Below, in pieces: positions 37,819 to 44,604 of a stretch of 64,000 nt of DNA. Below the pieces are notes generated by a model that was not told the origin of the DNA, made no database searches, and saw only the letters and a program-made list of their open reading frames with translations. The stretch comes from Flavobacteriales bacterium (lineage in GTDB: Bacteria > Bacteroidota > Bacteroidia > Flavobacteriales_G > Salibacteraceae), in assembly GCA_013204105.1 (NCBI GenBank), contig JABMOM010000009.1:1-64000 (forward strand), in the 5' to 3' direction. The first letter of the stretch is position 1. Each line of letters begins with the position of its first letter. The translations under genes and the position numbers were made by a program.

Positions 37819-37826
37819 TACTTTTG
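37819..37826 (+). promoter_or_regulatory. -7 box (TACTTTTG) immediately upstream of ispG
   Basis: TACTTTTG matches TAnnTTTG and ends four bases before the ispG ATG, so the transcript would be leaderless or nearly so. No good -33 element was found, which lowers confidence. Confidence 0.4.
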
Positions 37827-37830
37827 CGCC

Positions 37831-39777
37831 ATGCACCACGACGCACCATCTTCAGCTGATAAACGATACTGCATCAGCCTGACATCTTACCAACGTTTTG
37901 AGACACGGGAAGTCTCCATCGGCGCTCTGAAATTGGGCGGCGAAAATCCACTTCGCATCCAATCGATGACCACCACCGACACGATGAATACGGAAGGAAC
38001 AGTGTCCCAAAGCATTCGCATGATCGATGCGGGTTGTGAGCTGGTACGCATTACTGCCCCGAGTAAAAAAGACGCGGAAAACTTAAAGCCAATCAAGGAG
38101 GCTTTGGCCAAACTCGGTTACGCTACACCCTTGGTGGCTGACATTCACTTCACCCCAAATGCAGCGGAGATTGCAGCCAGAATCGTAGAGAAGGTGCGCG
38201 TAAATCCGGGCAATTATGCCGACAAGAAAAAATTCGAGCACATCGAATACAACGACGAAACCTACCAAGCTGAGCTCGACCGCATCCGTGCGCGTTTTAT
38301 TCCGCTGGTAGAGATTTGCAAGGAGCATGGAACGGCGATGCGCATCGGAACCAACCACGGCTCCTTGAGTGACCGCATCCTCAGCCGATATGGAGATACG
38401 CCCCTCGGCATGGTTGAAAGCGCCATGGAATTCGTGCTCATCTGTCGCGACATGGACTTTCACGAGATTGTTCTTTCCATGAAAGCGAGCAACACGCAAG
38501 TCATGGTTCAGGCCTATCGGCTGCTGGTCAATCGCATGATGCAAGAAGGGATGAACTATCCTCTCCACCTTGGTGTGACAGAGGCAGGTGAGGGTGAAGA
38601 TGGTCGCATCAAATCAGCTGTGGGCATCGGAACTTTACTCGAAGATGGACTGGGCGACACGATCCGCGTTTCGCTCACGGAAGAACCAGAATATGAAATC
38701 CCGGTAGCCCAAGCCTTGGCCAATCGATACACAGGACGTTCTGGACACGCGCCGATCCCAGCGCTTAGCAACTATCCGATCGACCCCTTTTCCTACACCA
38801 GGAGAGCGAGTGCAGCCGTGGTGAACATTGGAGATCACGAAGTACCGCGCATCATCCATGACTACTCGCATCAAGATGAAATCAAGCCTGCGAATTTGCA
38901 CGCTGTCGGGTACAATTATTCCGTCCCGCTCGACAAGTGGAACCTGAGCGATCAAGCATGCGACTATATTTTCATCGGTGATAAAACATTGAATTTTGAG
39001 ATTCCCGGTACGTTGGGCGTCATTCAAAATGCTTCCGCTTGGAAAAATGAAGACCGCCATTACCCGCTCTTCGAAAGCATCAGCTACGTTGTGGCCGAGC
39101 AAAAAAGTGAGGCACTGAATTTTGTCAAGACAGATCTCGCTGGTTTGGACATTCCATTGATGGCGGCGTTGAAAGCAGATCCGACCGCAGTGCTTGTATT
39201 AACCACCAATAACGCCCATGGCGTTGCCGAGCAGCGTTCCGCATTCTTTCGATTGATCGAAGAGGACTGCCAGACTCCAGTGATTATCCAACGGACTTAT
39301 ACGGCCTTAGACGAGAACACCTTACAGCTACACGCAAGCACAGACCTCGGCGCTTTGCTGATCGATGGACTTGGCGATGGGATCTGGATCGACGCCGTCT
39401 CTTCGGGCAGCAAGCAAATGATCAACTCCCTGTCCTTTGGGATTCTTCAAGCTACGCGCACCCGCATCTCCAAGACGGAATACATTTCTTGCCCTTCTTG
39501 CGGAAGAACCCTTTTCGATCTGCAGGAGACTACCGCAAAAATCCGCTCGCGCACCAGTCATCTCAAGGGCGTGAAAATCGGCATCATGGGATGCATCGTA
39601 AACGGTCCTGGAGAAATGGCGGATGCCGATTATGGCTACGTAGGAACAGGCGTCGGAAAAATCACCTTGTACAAGGAAAAAGAAGTCGTCAAGCGCAATG
39701 TACCTGAGGCAGAGGCCGTGGATGAATTGATAGCCCTGATCAATACGCATGGCGATTGGATCGAGCCGGAGGGGTAA
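37831..39777 (+). CDS. ispG: (E)-4-hydroxy-3-methylbut-2-enyl-diphosphate synthase IspG (long form)
   Basis: 4Fe-4S enzyme of the MEP isoprenoid pathway converting MEcPP to HMBPP. The TIM-barrel part has REVSIGALKLGGENPLRIQSM and PLVADIHFTPNAAEIAA. The C-terminal Fe-S domain has SCPSCGRTLFDLQ and IGIMGCIVNGPGEMADADYGYVG, with three cysteine ligands. At 648 residues it is the long form with an extra internal domain, as in other Bacteroidota, chlamydiae and plants. The frame is open much further upstream, but that part is antisense to the PKD gene and unlike the family; the ATG at 37831 fits. Confidence 0.96.
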   Translation: MHHDAPSSADKRYCISLTSYQRFETREVSIGALKLGGENPLRIQSMTTTDTMNTEGTVSQSIRMIDAGCELVRITAPSKKDAENLKPIKEALAKLGYATPLVADIHFTPNAAEIAARIVEKVRVNPGNYADKKKFEHIEYNDETYQAELDRIRARFIPLVEICKEHGTAMRIGTNHGSLSDRILSRYGDTPLGMVESAMEFVLICRDMDFHEIVLSMKASNTQVMVQAYRLLVNRMMQEGMNYPLHLGVTEAGEGEDGRIKSAVGIGTLLEDGLGDTIRVSLTEEPEYEIPVAQALANRYTGRSGHAPIPALSNYPIDPFSYTRRASAAVVNIGDHEVPRIIHDYSHQDEIKPANLHAVGYNYSVPLDKWNLSDQACDYIFIGDKTLNFEIPGTLGVIQNASAWKNEDRHYPLFESISYVVAEQKSEALNFVKTDLAGLDIPLMAALKADPTAVLVLTTNNAHGVAEQRSAFFRLIEEDCQTPVIIQRTYTALDENTLQLHASTDLGALLIDGLGDGIWIDAVSSGSKQMINSLSFGILQATRTRISKTEYISCPSCGRTLFDLQETTAKIRSRTSHLKGVKIGIMGCIVNGPGEMADADYGYVGTGVGKITLYKEKEVVKRNVPEAEAVDELIALINTHGDWIEPEG

Positions 39778-39885
39778 GTTAGGGAAAAGGGGAAATTACT
39801 TTTTTTTGACCTCTTGCACGTTTTAAATTAATTCGCCATTTGAGCTGGAGGCTTCCAGCTATTGGCTGATACTTACCTTTACCCC

Positions 39886-40545
39886 GTGATTGGAAATAAG
39901 AAACACTACCTCATTGCCGGCGCCACTGGATTGGTGGGAAAGCAATTGCTCCAGCTTTTATTGAACGACCCGGATACGGGCAAGGTGACTTCGCTGGTTC
40001 GACGAAAAAGCGATGTTGAGCACCCCAAACTTTCTGAGAAAATCATCGATTGGGAGGGTCTCACCGAACGAGACATTCCTATCAGCGTGGATGCTACCTT
40101 CTGCTGCCTCGGAACTACGATGCGCAAAGCACGAAGCAAGGTAGCCTTCAAGCTCGTTGACTTCGACTATGTGCTAAAACTTGCCGTCTTTACGCAGCGT
40201 GCCAAGATTCCACAATTTCATGTGGTCAGCGCTGCGGGTGCCAATTCAAAGGCAATGGTTTTCTACAGCCGAGTAAAGGGCAACATGGAGTCGGAATTAC
40301 ACAAGCTTACGAAGATCCGCAGCATCTATATCTATCGTCCGAGCATGCTTCTCGGCGATCGGGAGGAATTTCGTTTTGGAGAAACCGTGGGTAAAATTGC
40401 GATGCGCGCACTTAGCTTTCTGACTCCCAAAAGCAGCAAAGCAATCTACGACGTGCAGGTAGCTATGAGCATGCTTCATTTCTCGAAGCAGCCTGAAAAA
40501 GGGGTGCACACGATCAGTAACGAACAGATGCACGAGCTCACCTGA
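39886..40545 (+). CDS. NAD(P)-binding short-chain oxidoreductase of the HTATIP2/NmrA-like type
   Basis: About 220 residues. The N-terminal YLIAGATGLVGKQLLQLL carries the Rossmann glycine motif GATGLVG. FCCLGTTMRKARSK, FHVVSAAGANSKAMVFYSRVKGNMESEL (with the YxxxK pair, Tyr and Lys) and YIYRPSMLLGDREEFR match atypical SDRs related to human HTATIP2. The substrate is unknown. Start is uncertain: GTG at 39886 (used here) or TTG at 39862; no ATG precedes the Rossmann motif. The last 72 bases are repeated at 42506-42577. Confidence 0.82.
   Translation: MIGNKKHYLIAGATGLVGKQLLQLLLNDPDTGKVTSLVRRKSDVEHPKLSEKIIDWEGLTERDIPISVDATFCCLGTTMRKARSKVAFKLVDFDYVLKLAVFTQRAKIPQFHVVSAAGANSKAMVFYSRVKGNMESELHKLTKIRSIYIYRPSMLLGDREEFRFGETVGKIAMRALSFLTPKSSKAIYDVQVAMSMLHFSKQPEKGVHTISNEQMHELT
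40474..40545 (+). repeat. Left copy of a 72-bp direct repeat (3' end of the oxidoreductase gene)
   Basis: Identical in 67 of 72 positions, without gaps, to 42506-42577. This copy is the authentic gene end including the stop codon. The copies bracket 1960 bases that contain the AT-rich T9SS cargo gene. Confidence 0.9.
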
Positions 40546-40737
40546 CTACACATCCATTTTCCGGCTCCGTTGGATTGGCTCTTAGCCAAGACCTGTACCC
40601 CTTTTTCGACTTAAGAGTGATCTTCTTATTACTTTATAAAATGAGAGAACCTGGCGCAGAACAGAGCAATCGTTTATAATAAAAGTGCGTTATTCCTTCG
40701 GCAATGTGGCCGGCCTTATGCGCGAATGGATTCATCC

Positions 40738-42261
40738 TTACAATTTTATAACTCTCGTCGCATGAACATCACCCAAATCATCCTTGATGAAAAACAGATA
40801 AGTACCGGGTGAAAATTGACCCAAATCGACCGCCAAGTGCTTCTGCGAAAAGATTGGTCTACGTTCTACAAGCCGCCCAAATAGATCATAAATTTCAAGC
40901 TCTAGAGGTCCAGGTAGCAGTGATAAGTTTAGATCGAGCGTTATAATATTGGAAGTCGGATTCGGATAAGCACTATTGATTCCTTTTGTTCGAATAGCAG
41001 ACTTCTCGAATATTTCGAGTGTGCCATTGACATCAAGTTTCATTAAAAATATTCTTGCCGAATCTGTCGTACTGTCGTATTCAGATCCTGAAATAATGAT
41101 ATACTTCTGATCTTTGGAAGACGTCAATGCTTCTGCACGTTGATACAGTTGATCTTTTTTCAGATATTGACGAGACCAAACTGTATCTAAATCTGAATTT
41201 AGAGCACTTATTACGACATAAGAATCGCTCTCTTCGGTTAGGCCTGCTTGGAAGCTAGTGGCTCTGGTCTCCACAATTATTAGCAACCCTTCGAATAACA
41301 TCGCATTCGACCCAAGTACATGAGCATTTATGGATGTGTTGGCTTGAATGGTATAGTCGAGCATTGTGTCAATTCCCAACTGCCCAATGCCTACGAAGAT
41401 ATCTGCATCGAAAAATGAGCCTCCATTACTCAGTTCATACAGATTTCTCGCTGTACAGACAAAATAAAATGAGGTCAAATCTATTGGCACAATATCCCCA
41501 GACTCCCAAAGTCCTTGCGAACTTGAGATAATAGTAGTGTCGACAGAATAGTCTAGGGAGTGATAAGCAAATTGATTGAGAACCATCAACTCAGAAGAAA
41601 GATGAAACATCTCGCATTTGGCATTTCCAAATTGACCGGTATCAGATATTTCGGCCCATAGAAGGTAGTCTTCGCCAATTTTAGAGAATCCGTACAAGTA
41701 GGTGGAACCTGGATAATTAAAAATTGACAATGTGTCAGCAAGAGCACCATTCACTCCTCTTCTTGTAAATGCAACCTTATTGCTAAATGCAGAATCGGCC
41801 ATCACAACAGACATCGATACCCAATCAAATTGTGCATCATATCTTGTGACAGTCTTCAGTCCTTGAAATATTGTCGTATCCGTTCTTAGTAGGTTGAAAT
41901 CTAAGTCCAATACGCTTTGAACTAAGATGGCATTGTCTGGAATTTGAGACTCTACGTTTGCAACAATAAAAATGGAATCACCTTGGTGTCCGACCCAAAG
42001 AATTTGATCTCCAAAAGGAATGTCTTTTATAACATTTCCCTTATTAGAAATATGTGTCAAATAATAATTTCCATTGGAGGGATATTGCAGTGTTCCGAGG
42101 TAAATGTTTCCAACACAATCTGATACAGGCTTTGTTACTGGCCCCAGTCTGCTGGACAGTTCGGGGAATTTATGAATGTAAAAGTTCTGTCCAAACACAG
42201 GAGTTAGGACCAATAATAGAAGGGCTACTGCGAAGGTTGACCTTAGAGAATTAAGTCTCAT
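40738..42261 (-). CDS. T9SS cargo protein with type A sorting domain, AT-rich and probably acquired
   Basis: About 507 residues with signal peptide (MRLNSLRSTFAVALLLLVLTPVFGQ), a central region of probable beta-propeller type with loose repeats (for example FYFVCTARNLYELSNGG and SDQK-type strands), and a C-terminal sorting domain opening SAYPNPTSNIITLDL and closing FSPGTYLFFIKDDLGDVHATRVIKL. The function of the middle part is unknown. Hand counts give 20/60 G+C at 41161-41220 and 24/60 at 41941-42000, against 29/60 in the oxidoreductase at 40021-40080, and the gene lies between direct repeats, so recent acquisition is likely. ATG at 42261 chosen; an ATG at 42282 would add seven residues. Confidence 0.85.
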   Translation of the reverse strand: MRLNSLRSTFAVALLLLVLTPVFGQNFYIHKFPELSSRLGPVTKPVSDCVGNIYLGTLQYPSNGNYYLTHISNKGNVIKDIPFGDQILWVGHQGDSIFIVANVESQIPDNAILVQSVLDLDFNLLRTDTTIFQGLKTVTRYDAQFDWVSMSVVMADSAFSNKVAFTRRGVNGALADTLSIFNYPGSTYLYGFSKIGEDYLLWAEISDTGQFGNAKCEMFHLSSELMVLNQFAYHSLDYSVDTTIISSSQGLWESGDIVPIDLTSFYFVCTARNLYELSNGGSFFDADIFVGIGQLGIDTMLDYTIQANTSINAHVLGSNAMLFEGLLIIVETRATSFQAGLTEESDSYVVISALNSDLDTVWSRQYLKKDQLYQRAEALTSSKDQKYIIISGSEYDSTTDSARIFLMKLDVNGTLEIFEKSAIRTKGINSAYPNPTSNIITLDLNLSLLPGPLELEIYDLFGRLVERRPIFSQKHLAVDLGQFSPGTYLFFIKDDLGDVHATRVIKL

Positions 42262-42282
42262 TTCTAAGAGTGCATTTTCCAT

Positions 42283-42655
42283 AGATAACGGTAAATCGCA
42301 TCACGTTGGTCTGATTTGAGTACTGCATTGCAAGTCTCCAAACCTTAGTAAATAGGGTGAGGTAGAAACAAAATTTTTGGCAGAAATTCCAGTTTGATTA
42401 AGCATTCATAATTACAGACCTTCTTCAAAGTCTGAGCTAAAATATAACGCATTGGATATGAGTACTTTGCGGAATATCATAGAAGCACTGCAAAGACTAG
42501 CATTTCTTCATTTCTCGAAGCGAGCTGAAAAAGGGGTGCACACGATCAGTAACGAACGGATGCACGAGCTGACCTGATCCGTTTTCAGTATCTAAAACGC
42601 TTTTTGAATTGCTTTTAACAGAGCGCAAAACACTCTAAGCCCTACCTCCCTCCTT
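42283..42655. other. 373-base non-coding stretch, mostly AT-rich
   Basis: Apart from the repeated oxidoreductase end at 42506-42577, nothing was recognised. The left part should hold the promoter of the T9SS gene on the minus strand, but no convincing -33/-7 pair was seen. Confidence 0.5.
42506..42577 (+). pseudogene. Remnant: duplicated 3' end of the oxidoreductase gene
   Basis: Encodes LHFSKRAEKGVHTISNER then MHELT and a stop, against LHFSKQPEKGVHTISNEQ/MHELT in the intact gene: 67 of 72 bases identical, three residue changes. No upstream part of the gene is present, so it cannot be expressed as that protein. It marks the right border of the insert. Confidence 0.85.
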
Positions 42656-43531
42656 TCACTCCTCCTTGCTGTGGCTTTCAAAAAACTCCCACATCAAGGC
42701 ATTGGCATCCAGTGCCTGAGACGGATCATCGGCTTTTTTTCTAGGCTTCGTTCCCATCGGCCAACTGTGTCCTCCGTCGTGCGACAGGTATAAAATGATT
42801 TCCGTTGCTGCGTCACAGCCGAGCCATTCGATCATATCGTATTCATCTGTTTGTTCCGATGAAAGCTCAATGCAATTATTGAATCCCACCCAAGCGTTCA
42901 GCATCGAATCAAGGGGCGGATTGTAATGATCACTGATCCCATCCCCTACGCCTCCATCCCAAGGTACGTTGCTGTCTTCATACGAATGAAAGTGAATGAT
43001 GCTCACCGGTTCTGTCGGAGCACAATCAAAGACCATGGTGCCAGCAACTGGGGCAATGGCCGCAATGCGGTCGCCCAATTCACACGCGAGACGATAGGAC
43101 ATCATGGCACCATTGGACATTCCCGTGACGTAGATGCGTCTTGGGTCAATTGCATAGTTTGCCTCAAGCTCTTCGATCAGTGCGTTGATGAAGCCAACAT
43201 CGTCAACATTCTGCTCTTCTGCCTTGCCACAGCAGTTTCCAGCATTCCAAGTATTCTTCACTCCGTTGGGGGAACATAATATGAAGCCCTTTTCATCGCT
43301 CAGTGCTGGCAGCCCACTTTGTTCTTCTATGTTCTTTGCGCTTCCTGTCCCGCCGTGCAGGGCAATGACCAAGGCAACGGATTCAGCTCCATCATAGCTC
43401 GATGGAACGTGCAAGAGATAGGTCCGTCGCTCGCCATCGTGGCGGAGTCGCTCAAAGTCAGATTCAAATTTGCTGCGCTTGCAGGCAGCAAGGCTGGTCA
43501 GCATCAGGAGAGAGAACATGAGCTTATGCAT
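42656..43531 (-). CDS. LpqC/poly(3-hydroxybutyrate) depolymerase-like esterase lipoprotein
   Basis: A 291-residue exported hydrolase. The lipobox LTSLAAC (after MHKLMFSLLM) predicts a lipoprotein. The alpha/beta fold shows VALVIALHGGTGSA, the nucleophile elbow VTGMSNGAMMSYRLACE (GMSNG), and HDGGHSWPMG with the catalytic His near the C-terminus. These features match the PHB depolymerase/feruloyl esterase group (LpqC); the substrate could be a polyester or an acetylated or feruloylated polysaccharide. ATG at 43531 is chosen; 43564 would add 11 residues before the signal. It is convergent with the remnant at 42506. Confidence 0.88.
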   Translation of the reverse strand: MHKLMFSLLMLTSLAACKRSKFESDFERLRHDGERRTYLLHVPSSYDGAESVALVIALHGGTGSAKNIEEQSGLPALSDEKGFILCSPNGVKNTWNAGNCCGKAEEQNVDDVGFINALIEELEANYAIDPRRIYVTGMSNGAMMSYRLACELGDRIAAIAPVAGTMVFDCAPTEPVSIIHFHSYEDSNVPWDGGVGDGISDHYNPPLDSMLNAWVGFNNCIELSSEQTDEYDMIEWLGCDAATEIILYLSHDGGHSWPMGTKPRKKADDPSQALDANALMWEFFESHSKEE

Positions 43532-43671
43532 GGCATAAAGGTAGTCAGGGATTCGCTTATGCATCTTGCAAACGCATTGGTCGGATTCAAGATAATACTC
43601 CTACAACACCAATTGTTCCGTGTTCCGTCATGGGTTTCTCGTGCAAAAATGAATTTGCATTATCAGATACA

Positions 43672-43701
43672 TGTACAGGATCATGTACTTTTTTACCTTT
43701 G
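43672..43701 (+). promoter_or_regulatory. yefM-yoeB operator (two TGTACA-type hexamers) and -7 box
   Basis: TGTACA at 43672-43677 and TGTACT at 43684-43689 are exactly 12 bp apart centre to centre, followed by the -7 box TACCTTTG at 43694-43701, 16 bases before the yefM ATG. The E. coli YefM-YoeB operator also uses two TGTACA cores 12 bp apart. The operator overlaps the expected polymerase site, so autorepression is predicted. Confidence 0.75.
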
Positions 43702-43717
43702 TGGAAATTGCTTTGAA

Positions 43718-43969
43718 ATGGTAGTCACAACCTTTACCGACTTTAGACAGAACATGAAGGCATACTTCGAGAAAGTATTCAACCTGGGAGTTCCATTGTT
43801 TATTTCTCGTCCAAACGGCCACGACGTGGTCATTCTCAGTAAAAGTGAATACAACAGCATGCAGGAAACCTTTCATTTGCTGAAAAGCCCGAAGAATGCG
43901 GAACGGATCTTAAAGGCGATGGAGCAAGACAATGCCGGAGGAGGAACGGTACAGGAACTTCTTGACTAA
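43718..43969 (+). CDS. yefM: Antitoxin of the YefM/Phd family
   Basis: An 83-residue antitoxin. The N-terminal TTFTDFRQNMKAYFEKVFNLGVPLFISRPNGHDVVILSKSEYNSM (about residues 4-48) is the Phd/YefM DNA-binding fold; the acidic C-terminus (MEQDNAGGGTVQELLD) would bind and mask YoeB. The ATG at 43718 follows the promoter; the frame is open upstream but that part is antisense to the esterase gene. The stop abuts the yoeB ATG. YefM probably represses the operon through the TGTACA sites, more strongly with YoeB bound. Confidence 0.93.
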   Translation: MVVTTFTDFRQNMKAYFEKVFNLGVPLFISRPNGHDVVILSKSEYNSMQETFHLLKSPKNAERILKAMEQDNAGGGTVQELLD

Positions 43970-44224
43970 ATGAAGGTAAAGTTCATGGACCAAGCGTGGG
44001 AAGACTACCTCTACTGGCAAACCCATGATAAGAAGACACTTATAAAAATCAACCATTTACTGAAAGACATCCATCGAGACCCATTCAAAGGAATGGGCTC
44101 ACCTGAGCCCTTAAAACACGGCCTGTCAGGATACTGGTCAAGAAGAATCACCTTAGAACATCGACTTGTTTATCGGGTTGAGCAAGGTGAGATCAAAGTC
44201 CTTCAATGTCGTTACCACTATTAG
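43970..44224 (+). CDS. yoeB: Toxin YoeB (ribosome-dependent mRNA endonuclease)
   Basis: An 84-residue RelE-superfamily toxin, the same length as E. coli YoeB. The active-site residues known from E. coli fall at the same numbers: Glu46, Arg65, His83 and the terminal Tyr84 (ending CRYHY). The central LLKDIHRDPFKGMGSPEPLKHGLSGYWSRRI is the family core. It cleaves mRNA in the ribosomal A site when free of YefM. All key residues are present, so the toxin is predicted to be active. Confidence 0.95.
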   Translation: MKVKFMDQAWEDYLYWQTHDKKTLIKINHLLKDIHRDPFKGMGSPEPLKHGLSGYWSRRITLEHRLVYRVEQGEIKVLQCRYHY

Positions 44225-44604
44225 CCAACCCTTCCGGGGATCCGTTCAAGATGGTGCCGCCTCGTTACGTCAAGAAAGGGAACGGATAAGAGGCCGCGCG
44301 CCATACCGCTGTCACTTCACCACCGTGACAGAACCAGTCGTTATTCGCGGCTTGGGATAGTTTTGGCTGGTGTACTCCATCTTCCACACGTAGAGTCCGT
44401 GCTCAACGCGACTTTCTGTCTGCATCAGCTCCAGATGCAGCCCACGCTTACTAATGGTCAAGTAAGGCAAGCGCTGAATAATACCCATGCCATCCATCTG
44501 CAATGGCCCTTTCTCATCTTCTTATCTTCTAATGGACTTATGCTCCTTCCCGGCATTTTTCGAAATTCACCACCTTGCTTCAAGTTCTATTTTCGTCCCA
44601 CAGG
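44225..44604. other. 380-base stretch without an intact gene
   Basis: Contains the sorting-domain remnant at 44312-44503 on the minus strand. Otherwise no repeat, terminator or clear promoter for recG was recognised. Confidence 0.5.
44312..44503 (-). pseudogene. Remnant of a gliding/T9SS type B C-terminal domain
   Basis: The last ~40 codons read ESRVEHGLYVWKMEYTSQNY and KPRITTGSVTVVK before a stop. This resembles the end of CHU_C-type gliding-associated domains (G-x-Y-x-W-x-x-x-Y ... G-x-V-x-x-x-R/K). Upstream there is no signal peptide, no PNGDG motif and no body of a cargo protein, so it is read as the tail of a deleted gene. The assignment rests on a short match. Confidence 0.5.

Noticed and set aside
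37249-37830. N-terminal extension of ispG by 194 residues
   Set aside because: This part is antisense to the PKD/T9SS gene and unlike any IspG; the normal start is 37831.
39862-39885. TTG start for the oxidoreductase
   Set aside because: Possible, but it lies in a low-complexity context and adds eight unconserved residues; the GTG at 39886 is nearer the Rossmann motif. Not excluded.
43319-43717. N-terminal extension of the antitoxin
   Set aside because: Antisense to the esterase lipoprotein and placed upstream of the operator and -7 box.
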